The notes under the pieces: generated by a model
Databases searched by the model: none
What the model was told of the DNA's origin: nothing
What the model saw: only the letters and a program-made list of their open reading frames with translations
In this document: in pieces, positions 1-10,008 of the stretch
How positions within the stretch are numbered: the stretch's first letter is position 1
Layout of the letters: each line of letters starts with the position of its first letter
Assembly (NCBI RefSeq): GCF_036850765.1
Contig: NC_089493.1
Location: 129,028,239 to 129,092,238 of the forward strand
From: Saccopteryx bilineata
Lineage: Eukaryota > Chordata > Mammalia > Chiroptera > Emballonuridae
Direction: 5' to 3'
DNA: 64,000 nt
Translations under genes and position numbers: made by a program

Positions 1-2555
1 TGCCACCAAATACAACAATCTAGAAGAAATGGATAAATTCCTAGAACAATACAACCTTCCTAGACTGAGTCATGAAGAAGTAGAAAGCCTAAACAGACCA
101 ATCAGCAGGGAGGAAATAGAAAAACTATTAAAAACCTCCCCCAAAATAGAAATCCAGGCCCAGATGGTTATACTTGTGAATTCTATCAAACATTCAAAGA
201 AGACTTGGTTCCTATTCTACTCAAAGTCTTCCAAAAAATTGAAGAAGAAGCAATACTTCCAAACACATTTTATGAGGCCAACATAACCCTCATACCAAAA
301 CCTGGCAAGGATGGCACAAAGAAAGAAAACTACAGACCAATATCTCTAATGAATACAGATGCTAAAATACTAAACAAAATACTGGCAAACCGAATACAAC
401 AACATATTAAAAAAATAATGCATCATGATCAAGTGGGATTCATCCCAGAATCTCAAGGATGGTTCAACATACGCAAAACGTTTAACGTAATACACCATTT
501 CAACAAAACAAACAATGATCTTAAAAGAACAAAAACCACATGATCTTATCAATAGATGCAGAAAAGGCTTTTGATAAAATACAACACAATTTTATGTTTA
601 AGACTCTCAACAAAATGGGTATAGAAGGAAAATATCTCAACATGATAAAGGCCATATATGATAAACCATCAGCCAACATCATATTAAACGGCATAAAACT
701 GAGGACTTTCTACCTTAAATCAGGAACAAGACAGGGTTGTCCACTCTCTCCACTCTTATTTAACATGGTGCTAGAAGTTCTGGCCAGAGCAATCAGACAA
801 GACAAAGAAATAAAAGGCATCCATATCAGAAAAGAAGAAGTAAAGGTATCACTTTTTGCTGATGATATGATCCTATACATCGAAAACCCGAAGGACTCCA
901 CAAAAAGATTATTAGAAACAATAAACCAATACAGTAAGGTCGCAGGATACAAAATTAACATACAAAAGTCCATAGCCTTTCTATATGCCAACAATGAAAT
1001 ATTAGAAAACGAACTCAAAAAAATAATCCCCTTCACGATTGCAACAAAAAAAATAAAATACTTAAGAATAAACATAACAAAGAATGTAAAGGACCTTTAT
1101 AATGAAAATTACAAAGCATTGTTAAGGGAAATCGAAAAAGATACAATGAGATGGAAAAATATTCCTTGATCTTGGATAGGAAGAATAAATATAATCAAAA
1201 TGGTCATATTACCCAAAGCAATATACAAATTTAATGCAATTCCCATCAAAATTCCTATGAGATTTTTTAAAGAAATGGAACAAAAAATCATCAGATTTAT
1301 ATGGAACTATAAAAAACCCCGAATAGCCAAAACAATCCTAAGGAAAAAGAATGAAGCTGGGGGCATTACAATACCTGACTTCAAACTATATTATAGGGCC
1401 ACGATAATCAAAACAGCATGGTATTGGCAGAAAAATAGACACTCAGACCAATGGAACAGAATAGAAAGCCCAGAAATAAAACCACATATATATGGTCAAA
1501 TAATCTTTGATAAAGGGGCCAACAACACACAATGGAGAAAAGAAAGCCTCTTCAACAAATGGTGTTGGGAAAACTGGAAAGCCACATGCAAAAGAATGAA
1601 ACTCGACTACAGCCTGTCCCCGTGTACTAAAATTAATTCAAAATGGATCAAAGACCTAAATATAAGACCTGAAACAATAAAGTACATAGAAGAAGACATA
1701 GGTACTAAAATCATGGACCTGGGTTTTAAAGAACATTTTATGAACTTGACTCCAATGGCAAGAGAAGTGAAGGCAAAGATAAATGAATGGGACTACATCA
1801 GAATAAAAAGTTTTTGCTCAGCAAGAGAAACTGATAACAAAATAAACAGACAGCCAACTAAATGGGAAATGATATTTTCAAACAACAGCTCAGATAAGGG
1901 CCTAATATCCAAAATTTACAAAGAACTCATAAAACTGAACAACAAACAAACAAACAATCCAATAAAAATGGGAAGAGGACATGAACAGACACTTCTCCCA
2001 GGAAGAGATACAAATGGCCAACAGATATATGAAAAGATGCTCAGCTTCATTAGTTATTAGAGAAATGCAAATCAAAACTACAATGAGATACCACCTTACC
2101 CCTGTTAGATTAGCTATTATCAACAAGACGGGTAATAGCAAATGTTGGAGAGGCTGTGGAGAAAAAGGAACCCTCATTCACTGTTGGTGGGACTGTAAAG
2201 TAGTACAACCGTTATGGAGGAAAGTATGGTGGTTCCTCAAAAAACTGCAAATAGAACTACCTTATGACCCAGCAATCCCTCTACTGGGTATATACCCCAA
2301 AACCTCAGAAACATTGATATGTGAAGACACATGTAGCCCCATGTTCATTGCAGCACTGTTCACAGTGGCCAAGACATGGAAACAACCAAAAAGCCCTTCA
2401 ATAGAAGACTGGATAAAGAAGATGTGGCACATATACACTATGGAATACTATTCAGCCATAAGAAATGATGACATCAGATCATTTACAGCAAAATGGTGGG
2501 AACTTGATAACATTATACGGAGTGAAATAAGTAAATCAGAAAAAAAACAAGAACT
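1..2555 (+). pseudogene. L1 ORF2 3' two-thirds, broken
   Basis: Degenerate L1 ORF2 covering roughly the part equivalent to residue 428 onward of the intact L1 ORF2 at 15520-19311. The reading frame changes near 205-290, 540, 1170-1200 and 1980-2060, so no functional protein is possible. The reverse transcriptase block is recognisable (the [13 protein letters not shown] motif near 720-760 and FADD near 855-866), as is the C-terminal Cys/His knuckle ([16 protein letters not shown] near 2143-2190). The 5' part of the element lies left of the window. It is more diverged than the two L1 copies at 10.9-23.1 kb, so it is an older insertion or subfamily. Confidence 0.93.
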
Positions 2556-2740
2556 TGCCTGACCTGTGGTGGCGCAGTGGATAAAGTGTCGACCTGGAAC
2601 ACTGAGGTTACTGGTTCGGAACCACGGGCTTGCCTGGTCAAGGCACATATGGGAGTTGATGCTTCCTGCTCCTTCCCCCTTCTCTCTCTCCTCTCTCTCT
2701 AAAAGTGAATAAATAAAAAAAAATTAAAAAAAAAAAAAAA
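2556..2740 (+). mobile_element. Short tRNA-derived SINE (GCCTGACC type) in L1
   Basis: Starts GCCTGACCTGTGGTGGCGC, has A-box-like TGGCGCAGTGG, a slightly changed B box (GGTTCGGAACC), a CT-rich middle and an A-rich tail. A short duplication AAGAACT flanks it (2549-2555 and 2741-2747). It splits the end of the L1 ORF2 from the L1 3' UTR, so it is younger than that L1. Confidence 0.88.
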
Positions 2741-3058
2741 AAGAACTACATGATTCCATACATTGGTGGAACATAAAAACGAGACTAAGAGACATGGACA
2801 AGAGTGTGGTGGTTACCAGGGGTGGGGGGAGGGAGGACATGGGAGGGAGGGAGGGAGAGAGTTAGGGGGAGGGGGAGGGGCACAGAGAACTAGATAGAGG
2901 GTGGCGGAGGACAATCTGACTTTGGGCGAGGGGTATGCAACATAATTTAATGACAAAATAACCTAGACATGTTTTCTTTGAATATATGTACCCTGATTTA
3001 TTAATGTCATCCCATTACCATTAATAAAAATTTATTTTAAAAAAATTAAAAAAAAATA
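2741..3058 (+). mobile_element. L1 3' UTR and A-rich tail
   Basis: Continuation of the leftmost L1 after the SINE. It contains a G-rich polypurine stretch (about 2815-2882), the conserved segment before the 3' end (ATGTACCCTGATTTATTAATG), and an A-rich tail ending near 3058. Retroviral gag sequence in minus orientation starts directly after the tail, which indicates that this L1 inserted into the provirus. Confidence 0.88.
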
Positions 3059-3998
3059 AATCCCTCTATCTTCTGAAGCATTTTCCTAATATCTGAAGGG
3101 GCATGAGTCACAAAGGCTATATTTACTAGTCTCCAGTTCTCTTCTGCCTCAGGATCTAGAGGAGTATATACTCTGTAAGCCTCTATGATTCTTTCTAGAA
3201 AGGCTGCTGGGGATTCCTCTCTTCCCTGGATGGCTTCACTTACCTTGCTAAAGTTGGTTGGCTTTCTAGCTGCTGCCTTGAGCCCCCTCAACAGAGCCCG
3301 GCAATACTGGAGGAGCGTGTCCCTTCCCCCAGAGGTATTAGGGTCCCAGGTAGGAGGTTGAGACGGGAGAGCATCTTCTATTTCCCTTCTTCCCTCCCGA
3401 GTTTCCCTTTCTTCTCCCAATACCACCTTAGCAGCTTCTCTCATTATTCTGTCCCTTTCTTCAGAAGTGAAGAGGGTTTGTAAAATCTGCTGACAATCGT
3501 CCCATGTGGGCTGATGGGTCCTAAAAATGGTCTCAAGGAGAGATATTAGTCCCTGAGGTTTCTTGGAAAATGGGGGATTCTGATGTTTCCAATTGTATAA
3601 AATCACTAGTGGAAAAAGGCACATAGATGAGGTGAGGAGGTGCCCGTGGGCCAGCATCTGGTGCCGGCAGTGCCTCCCGGAGGAGGAGGCAAGATGGCTG
3701 CACCTCCCAGAGGAGGAGGCAAAATGGTTGTATCTACCCACACATCCATATACAGGTATTGGTCTGGGTGGGGAGCCCTATAGACCGTGGCTCTGACAGC
3801 AAATAGAGTTGGAAGGTCAGAAGTGCCCCCTGTGGGCCATCCCACATTAAATGCAGGCCATTCCAGCTGGCTCAAGGTCCGGAGGAAACCTGGATTTGGC
3901 TGCGGACCTCTGTACCCCTGAACCCTCTTCTGGAAATCAGAAAAATTCTTCAACAGGCACTCAAGTGGGGATCCCGGCACAGACTCCTGTTGTCCCAT
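3046..3998 (-). pseudogene. gag: Endogenous gammaretrovirus-like gag, broken
   Basis: Minus-strand gag remnant. The likely start codon at 3998-3996 begins MGQQ, a myristoylation-type N terminus, followed by a matrix-like region to about 3720. The capsid-like region (about 3620-3060) is in a different reading frame. It contains the THQPTWDDCQQ and ESPAAFLERI motifs typical of gammaretroviral capsid and then stops at the poly(A) tail of the L1. The frame is broken within a proline-rich linker near 3620-3730, where a 30-bp unit is tandemly duplicated. Nucleocapsid, pol and env are not in the window; they are presumably to the left of the L1 insertion. This is an old, non-functional copy. Confidence 0.88.
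3673..3732. repeat. Tandem duplication of 30 bp in gag linker
   Basis: Two adjacent 30-bp units (3673-3702 and 3703-3732), each containing CCTCCC followed by GAGGAGGAGGCAA and differing at a few positions. Thirty bases is ten codons, so the duplication itself did not shift the frame. It codes the proline-rich stretch between the matrix-like and capsid-like parts. Confidence 0.85.
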
Positions 3999-4360
3999 CC
4001 TAGATGACTCAGGAATAATGAGAAAGGGTAGGATACAGGCAACACACACTATCAACACAAGGAACACACTTGTCTCTCTCACACTCAACTCAGTCATTTG
4101 AGCTCAGACAAAACGCAGCACAAAACGGATTCCTAATGTGACTGGTCACTCCTAAAGTTAACAAATCCAAATATCCAAATTTCAGAGAGCAGCGTCCCAC
4201 TTCTGAAAGCCCTGGGTAGGTTACCGGCAGCGTCCTACCTACCACCTCAAGATTGTGTGCTCTGGAGCCCAAAAGCCAAACCAAATGAGGATCCTCCGTG
4301 AATACTTACTCAGCTCGAGTTGTCCTTCCGGTCTCTGACCCAAAACTCCGACAAGGGAGA
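3999..4360 (-). other. Proviral leader between primer site and gag
   Basis: Untranslated leader of the minus-strand provirus, about 360 bp between the primer-binding site and the gag start. In gammaretroviruses this region holds the splice donor and packaging signal. I could not pick out either with confidence. An upstream in-frame extension exists (to 4097), but the MGQQ start fits the family better. Confidence 0.6.
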
Positions 4361-4378
4361 ATATCGGGCGAGCTCCCA
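4361..4378 (-). promoter_or_regulatory. Primer-binding site, proline-tRNA-like
   Basis: Read on the minus strand, three bases after the end of the LTR, an 18-base stretch starts TGGGAGCTCGCCCG. By my comparison from memory it agrees with a proline-tRNA primer site at about 14 of 18 positions, which is the usual primer for gammaretroviruses. The position next to the LTR is the strongest support; the tRNA identity is less certain. Confidence 0.6.
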
Positions 4379-4381
4379 AAA

Positions 4382-4819
4382 TGTTGCATCCACCAGGTAT
4401 GAGAACAAATGTTGGAGACTTTCAGGAGTTTAGATGTTACTTTATTGGCCAGTTTAACCTGCGCAGGGGCGAACTCCCAAGATGTCCGGAAACACCGTGC
4501 TCACGAGGAGCTGCAAACGGAAGCTGCACCTGGTGCTTACAGCCAGGTCCTTATATATCCTAAGTGAGCAAGCATTATACAGAAACAGATGTGGCAGTTT
4601 AGCTATTGGCTAAGGAGGTCGCACGCAGCGTAGCAACAGGGGCCGGCATAGCAAGAGGTGCCAGTTTTAGCTTAGTGGTGAATTTTAAACATAAACTTCT
4701 GATAAGGGTCTCTGACCTCCTTTGTTATCAGCCTCACAGGGGCTCTATCAGCACTCCCTGTTCCTTCAATAGTTACACTCTTGGCAGCCCCAGCATATCA
4801 GCACTCCCTGAATCTAACA
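4382..4819 (-). mobile_element. 5' LTR of gammaretrovirus-like provirus
   Basis: A 438-bp LTR on the minus strand with TGTT...AACA ends. Read on the minus strand it has a TATA-like ATATATAAGGA (about 4551-4561), an AATAAA signal (complement of 4441-4446), then a U5 ending GGTGGATGCAACA. The sequence around TATA, R and U5 is shared with the solo LTRs at 56280-56728 and 57571-58091, so all three are one LTR family. The primer site and gag follow in the expected order, which makes it the 5' LTR. Its partner LTR is outside the window. Confidence 0.9.
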
Positions 4820-4965
4820 CTTATCACAATGCAAGACTTTAATAAAGGAATGGCCCACATTTTTTGGCTCCACTGTCCCTTTACTGTCTGTCGAGATTCA
4901 ATGAGAACCTGGATGGTCACAGCAATAGCCACTGCCCCTACACTACACATCTGGAAATGAGAGAA
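4820..4965 (+). mobile_element. Partial LTR of a second family
   Basis: About 145 bp related to the end of the LTR near 9890-10005: both carry ACTTTAATAAAGGAA, then CATTTTTTGGCT, CTTACTGTCTGTC or CTTTACTGTCTGTC, and AATGAGAACCTG. This looks like the R-U5 end of an older LTR into or next to which the provirus inserted. Confidence 0.6.
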
Positions 4966-5195
4966 GTTGAACCTAACTATGCCATCCATGCATGATATTT
5001 GTGTTGCTTTGTTTAATCAGGGGATAGCAAAGCCATTTATATTCCAAAACAAAGCATTGTTCAAGTCCCCACTTGGGTGGAACCAAATTAAATGTCATTC
5101 AACTGATGAATGGTAAACAAAATGTGGTGTTTCTATAAAATAGAATATTAGTTATTCCATTAGATAACTATTTGACCATTAAAAAAATCACTGAA

Positions 5196-5433
5196 GGATG
5201 TAAGGGCAATCTGGCTACAACATCTGTCACCCCACTGATTGCGAGGGTTGATTTGGCTGATCTGGCTGGCTAGGCGGGTGTCCCCTTCCTCTTTCACCGC
5301 TCCATGTGCTTCCTTCCCGAAGCTGCACGCTTGGTCGAAGAGGACGACCTTCCCCAATAGAGGAGAGGACCATTCTTCAGTCAGGGGTATATGAGTAGCT
5401 GTGATCCCCTGCTAGAACCTCCAAACAAGTCTC
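5196..5433 (+). pseudogene. RN7SK: 7SK small nuclear RNA retropseudogene
   Basis: Starts GGATGTAAGGGCAATCTGGC and continues through the 7SK core: TGGCTGGCTAGGCGGGTGTC, GGTCGAAGAGGACGACC and TGCTAGAACCTCCAAACAAG. 7SK RNA normally scaffolds the HEXIM/P-TEFb complex that restrains transcription elongation. This copy covers about 238 of roughly 330 nt, lacks the 3' third and has many substitutions. A 14-bp duplication AAAAAAATCACTGA flanks it (5181-5194 and 5434-5447), which shows L1-type retroposition into an old L1. No external promoter is expected to have been carried along, so it is probably silent. Confidence 0.93.
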
Positions 5434-5785
5434 AAAAAAATCACTGATACATGCTATTACACAAATGACCACTAAAAAATGTTATACTCTGAGTAAAAGA
5501 AACCAAATGTGAAAAGGTCACATATTGTATGATTCTATTTATATGAAACATCCAGAACAGGCAAATCCATAGAGACAGATAGAAGATTGGTGGTTTTCAG
5601 GAGCTGGGGAGGAAGAAGAAATGGGGAGTATCCTTTAATGAGTCGAAAGTTTCCTTTTGGGGTGACAAAACGTTCTGGAACTCAATACCAGTAATGGTTA
5701 TACAACATTGTAAATACAGGGAATGTCACTAAATTGTACACTTTAAAATTATTAAAATTATGAATTTTAAATTACATGAATTTTA

Positions 5786-5882
5786 GGCCTGACCTGTGGT
5801 GGAGCAGTGGACAAAGTCATTCTTTTGAAACCCTGGGCTTGCCTGGTCAAGGCACATAAGGGAGTTGATGCTTCCTGCTCTT

Positions 5883-5923
<41 letters not shown>

Positions 5924-5971
5924 CTAAAATGAATAAATAAAATCTAAAAAAAAATAGAAATAAAAAATAAA
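5786..5971 (+). mobile_element. Short tRNA-derived SINE (GCCTGACC type)
   Basis: SINE with GCCTGACCTGTGGTGG start, CT-repeat middle and A-rich tail. The duplication TACATGAATTTTA flanks it (5773-5785 and 5972-5984). Part of the tRNA-like head between the A box and B box is missing relative to the other copies. Confidence 0.9.
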
Positions 5972-6034
5972 TACATGAATTTTACCACAGGCCCAAAAAA
6001 AAGATCTCCACCCTTTTCCACACATTGCTAATTG

Positions 6035-6265
6035 CTGCTGTTTGGATGGGTCACACCTTTGCACTCACACAGTACCGGGTTTATCCCTTTATTAAGCATC
6101 TTTCACATTATACTAAAAACTATTTGTCCTTGTGCCTGTCCCTCTACTAGACTACAGCATTTTCAAGAGAAGAGCTATGTCCCTTTCTGAGTTGTTCCTT
6201 TGTTACCTTGTTTAGCGTCTGGCAGAGTAAGCCCAGCAAATACTTGCTGAATAAATGAATGAACA
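6035..6265 (+). repeat. Probable L2-type relic
   Basis: Text such as CTACTAGACTACAGCATTTTC, AGAGCTATG and AATACTTGCTGAATAAATGAATGAA is typical of ancient L2 3' ends. Diverged, with no open frame. The family assignment is from recognition only. Confidence 0.5.
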
Positions 6266-6837
6266 CATTAGTTGAACTCAAATGACCAACTCAGAAAAAA
6301 ATTACTCTTCTTCTTGGTCTCTCAGTTTGTTAAAATTATCCCCTGGGGAAATTTATTTTTATTGTCAATGCACTCAGGTCTGAAGCCTGCAGTGTGTGGA
6401 AACAGAACCAACAGTCCTGACCAGTCCCTAGGGCCCCCTAAAACTCCTACCTCTCAGCCTCTGCCAGTATGAACCTAGCATCTGCTGAAGGTACAGTTGC
6501 AATGGCTGCAGGCTCAATTATTCAAAATATTCTCAACAACAAAGTGCAAAAACATTTCTGTTGAGTCACCCTCCAGGACAAAACGTTTTTCTTACTACAC
6601 TTTCATGCTTTCATCTGTACTCTGGGGCATGAATGGCAAATATCGCAGCAGCCTTCCTCTACAGAGGTGAGTTCAATGAATTCATCCACTCAGGCAACCC
6701 ACAAACGGTGGAATAAACAGTGCATCTTTTTGGAAGAGACTACAAGAAAGTCTCCCGGTCTACAATCCTTGGTGCGATGACTACACATTTGCAGAAGTCA
6801 GGGTTATAAATTTCCTAAATATATCAGCTCTCACATT
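6266..6837. other. No gene seen
   Basis: Mixed-composition DNA without a supported coding region, RNA gene or recognisable young repeat. The 66-codon frame at 6272-6472 has no motif and no exon-like flanks. Confidence 0.5.
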
Positions 6838-6851
6838 AAGATTTTGAGTTA

Positions 6852-7227
6852 TGGCCCTGGCCGGTTGGCTCAGTGGTAGAGTGTCGGCCTGGCATGAGGA
6901 AGTCCCGGGTTCGATTCCCGGCCAGGGCACACAGGAGAGGCACCCATCTGCTTCTCCACCCCCCCCCCTCCTTCCTCTCTGTCTCTCTCTTCCCCTCCCG
7001 CAGCCGAGGCTCCATTGGAGCAAAGATGGCCCAGGCACTGGGGATGGCTCCTTGGCCTCTGCTCCAGGCGCTAGAGTGGCTCTGGTCGCGACAGAGCCAT
7101 GCCCCGGATGGGCAGAGCATCCCCCCTGGTGGGCGTGCCCGGTGGATCCCGGTCGGGCGCATGCGGGAGTCTGTCTGACTGCCTCCCTGTTTCCTGCTTC
7201 AGAAAAATACAAAAAAAAAAAAAAAAA
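6852..7227 (+). mobile_element. Long tRNA-derived SINE, full length
   Basis: Begins with a tRNA-like head: A box TGGCTCAGTGG, B box GGTTCGATTCC, and pairing ends GCCCTGG/CCAGGGC. A unique body follows (CCGCAGCC, GGCTCCATTGGAGCAAAGATGG, CGGTCGGGCGCATGC) and a poly(A) tail. The duplication AAGATTTTGAGTTA is perfect (6838-6851 and 7228-7241), so the insertion is fairly recent. The open frames in it on both strands are by-products of its GC-rich body. Confidence 0.96.
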
Positions 7228-7257
7228 AAGATTTTGAGTTACAAAAACTTCTTCCTT

Positions 7258-7446
7258 AACCTGGCCTGTGGTGGCGCAGTGGATTAAGTGTCGACCTGGA
7301 ATGTTGAGATCGCCAGTTCAAAATCTCCAGGGCTTGCCTGGTCAAGGCACATATGAGAAACAGCTACTACAAGTTGATGCTTCCCACTGTGCTCTCCCCT
7401 TCTCACTCTCTCTAAAGTCAACTAAAAGAATTATTTAATTTAAAAA
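7258..7446 (+). mobile_element. Short tRNA-derived SINE (GCCTGACC type)
   Basis: Copy starting CCTGGCCTGTGGTGGCGCAG with a weak B box and a CT-rich tail. The flanks share CTTCTTCCTTA (about 7247-7257 and 7448-7459), a target duplication. It lies only about 15 bp from the preceding long SINE. Confidence 0.85.
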
Positions 7447-7459
7447 ATCTTCTTCCTTA

Positions 7460-8695
7460 GTTTTAGCTTCAGTTCTTTATGATATGGCTAAAGACGTTTC
7501 CCTTGTTCCAATTTGAGAAAGAATTATTAACCATTTTCCCAGTGTTAGCCCTCTATATCCTCAAACTGTTTTTAAATCATTTCTTTCACTCTTCCATATT
7601 AAAATTTACAACCCCTTTCTTTTTTTAATTAATAACCTACGGTGTGCCAGGAACTCTGGAGTCTAACACAAATAAAATATAATCCTTCTAATTCCCTCCT
7701 CATTTGATAAAATTCCTCTTTTTAAGGTGTGAGTTCATCATCTTTCTTTAAGGTTTGATTGAAGTTCCCATTTCTGACTTTCATCCAGCTTTGGAAGATG
7801 TGTCCCTCAACTTAATAGCCGACAAACACTTTTTTATTAGCTTATTACTCCATGTGCTTTTAATAAATGGGAAGAGTCAGTGTTGTTAACCTTTCTTCGT
7901 GTGCTGATAACCAGCAGCCACGGACACTTTGAAATTGTCCATGCCCAGTCACATGGAAAGTCCTTTCATCACCTGAACTAGAGACACAGAGTAGAAGCTT
8001 GGAAATAATTGCTTTCTAGCAATGAGTGCCGAGTTCCATGGAAACATCCCCTTGTCATGCAGCATCCTCTGTCTGAGAGCATCTGATTTGACTGGAACAA
8101 ACAGGGCTTTTTCTGGGAAATCCCACAGCCACAACAATGCCCTGAAATTCCTGGTCATTCCCTGTGGTCCCCAGAACTGTAGCTGAGGGATACAGGCACA
8201 GAAAGGGTGCCTATTTCTCTATCATCTAAGAGACCCAAGGACACTGAAGCCATCACTTCCTTTGCTTACTCAGTATCCTAGGGAGACAGGATGTTTGGGG
8301 TCCCTGGTCTGCTATGAAAAAGATGTGCTAGTATTCCAAAGCCAGTCCTGCAACCTGCCTCCAACAGTGATGCTGACTCTGGCACCAGCATCTCCGTGTG
8401 GTTTAAGCTACCTGAAAAATAGTTACATAGCAAAAGGATTTAGAAATAAAAGATGTTCAGTGAAGTAAAGGACAATTTTTTTTAACTTTAGGGGCCAGCT
8501 TTTTTTTTTTTTTTTTTTTTAACTGGTAACAGTCTCCTAAAGGGGAGATGTGTTATTTCATAGTCACCTGTCATTCATTAGTCCTTTTCACAGATGCTAT
8601 TATTCTACTGTAGCTGGTCAGCAAGACATTCAAAGGTCTGCTTTGGGTGTAAGAGTGACCTCTCCTTCCTCTTAATGCCTTCTGTGCCATCATCT
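7460..8695. other. Mostly unique DNA, no gene seen
   Basis: About 1.2 kb with no supported exon or RNA gene. A short MIR-like stretch may be present near 7630-7700 (GGTGTGCCAGGAACTCTGGAG). A poly(T) run lies at 8501-8520. Frames of 68-69 codons near 7949-8158 and 8262-8468 have no recognisable domain and no splice context. Confidence 0.5.
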
Positions 8696-8712
8696 TATAT
8701 GTGGGTATATTA

Positions 8713-9044
8713 ATATTTTTTTTTAAACAGAGACAGAGAGAGAGTCAGAGAGATGGATATATAGGAACAGATAGACAGGAACGCAGAGAGATGAGAAGCA
8801 TCAATCATCAGTTTTTCGTTGTGACATCTTAGTTGTTCATTGATTGCTTTCTCATATGTACCTTGACTGCAGGCCTTCAGCAGACTGAGTAACCCCTTGC
8901 TCGAGCCAGTGACCTTGAGTTCAAGCTGGTGAGCTTTGCTCAAACCAGATGAGCCCGCACTCAAGCTGGCAACTTCGGGGTCTTGAACCTGGGTCCTTCG
9001 CATCCCAGTCCAACACTCTATCCACTGCGCCGCCTGGTCAGGCA
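8713..9044 (-). mobile_element. GA-rich tRNA-derived SINE, 3rd family
   Basis: Minus-strand SINE with ends GCCTGACCAGGCGGCGCAGTGG (head) and a GA/CT-rich tail. The middle has the repeated 'gctcaagctggcgacc' type phrase in reverse. The duplication ATATGTGGGTATATTA (16 bp) is perfect (8697-8712 and 9045-9060). Confidence 0.9.
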
Positions 9045-9079
9045 TATGTGGGTATATTATAGCTAAATGCCTCCTTGTT

Positions 9080-9187
9080 TGTCACTGTCCTGGTATGGGC
9101 TCCCCAGAAGCTATGTTGGGCAAATGAGTTTGTAAAATTTGTATTTTTTTAGTTTGCTCACTTTTATTGTTAAAAAATGGTGCTGGG
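9080..9187 (+). mobile_element. LTR of second family, 5' part
   Basis: Likely start of the plus-strand LTR that resumes after the truncated SINE at 9549. The exact first base is uncertain; candidate TG ends lie near 9079-9087. Confidence 0.45.
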
Positions 9188-9532
9188 GACCCGGGTTCGA
9201 TTCCCGGCCAGGGCACACAGGAGAAGCGCCCATTTGCTTCTCCACCCCTCCGCCGCACTTTCCTCTCTGTCTCTCTCTTCCCCTCCCGCAGCCAAGGCTC
9301 CATTGGAGCAGAGATGGCCCGGGCACTGGGCATGGCTCTGTGGCCTCTGCCTCAGGTGCTAGAGTGGCTCTGGTCGCAATATGGCGACGCCCAGGATGGG
9401 CAGAGCATCGCCCCCTGGTGGGCAGAGCGGGGGCCCCATGGTGGGCGTGCCGGGTGGATCCCGGTCGGGCGCATGCGGGAGTCTGTCTGACTGTCTCTCC
9501 CTGTTTCCAGCTTCAGAAAAATGAAAAAAAAA
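9188..9532 (+). mobile_element. Long SINE, 5'-truncated
   Basis: Same family as the SINE at 6852, but it begins inside the tRNA head: the A box is absent and the B box (GGTTCGATTCC) is retained. The duplication AAAAAATGGTGCTGGG (16 bp, 9172-9187 and 9533-9548) fits the truncated ends exactly, so truncation happened at insertion and not by later deletion. Confidence 0.93.
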
Positions 9533-9548
9533 AAAAAATGGTGCTGGG

Positions 9549-10008
9549 CAGCCACATGTGTGCTTGCCCTCAGAGCAAGGCAGTTGATTGCAAATTGTGG
9601 ATTGCATTCCTGCTTGGGAGGGGCCATTGTTTTGCTAATGTTTGCTGGAGGAGGGGTCTTTGTGGGCCCATGCAGAGAACTAAAGAAGAAGCCAGTTTGT
9701 GTAGAGAGAGAGGTGTACAGATGGGGAACCAGAGCTGAGGGGCTTTGTGAGCTCTGCTGAGATTGGTGGGGTCTTTGATTCTAGGAGGAACCAGAGAGGA
9801 TTCTTCTGGTTGTGGAACTGGAGAATGCAATAGGGTTTTGGGAGCCCTGAATAAAAGGGAAGTGTTTTCCCCATGTGTGTGTTTGTCAGCCTGTGCAATA
9901 CTTTAATAAAGGAAAGGTCCACCATTTTTTGGCTACACTATTCCCTTACTGTCTGTCCAAATCCAATGAGAACCTGCACGGCCATGATGGCGGCAGCCAC
10001 TGGCCATA
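9549..10008 (+). mobile_element. LTR of second family, 3' part, plus strand
   Basis: Continuation of the LTR beginning near 9080. It has AATAAAAGGG (about 9851) and AATAAAGG (about 9905) as candidate poly(A) signals, then CTTACTGTCTGTCCAAATCC. Many phrases match the minus-strand LTR at 10313-10876, for example GCCAGTTTGTGTAGAG against GTCAGTTTGTATAGAG and TTTGATTCTAGGA in both. It is a class of ERV LTR I cannot name. Confidence 0.65.

Larger units (their letters stand above)
4970..6000 (+). mobile_element. Old L1 3' end, interrupted twice
   Basis: Diverged L1 3' sequence (for example AACTGATGAATGGTAAACAAAATG at about 5101-5124, in part; and the terminal part with TGTACACTTTAAAATTATT near 5736-5754). 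It is split by the 7SK retropseudogene (5196-5447 with its duplication) and by a SINE (5786-5984 with its duplication). Both insertions are therefore younger. No coding frame survives. Confidence 0.7.

Noticed and set aside
5890..5921. CT repeats as CRISPR-like or satellite arrays
   Set aside because: They are parts of SINE bodies; no regularly spaced repeats with unique spacers exist anywhere in the window.
6854..6930. tRNA gene-like segment
   Set aside because: It is the head of a repeated SINE followed by the SINE body and poly(A), present many times in the window; not a functional tRNA gene.
6781..7237. Open frames of 100-143 codons on both strands
   Set aside because: They lie wholly in the GC-rich SINE body and recur at every SINE copy (9.1, 23.5, 29.9, 33.1, 38.5, 47.1, 50.7 kb); by-products of composition.
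9846..9912. Poly(A) signals of a host gene
   Set aside because: AATAAA motifs here belong to the LTR and recur in its relatives.
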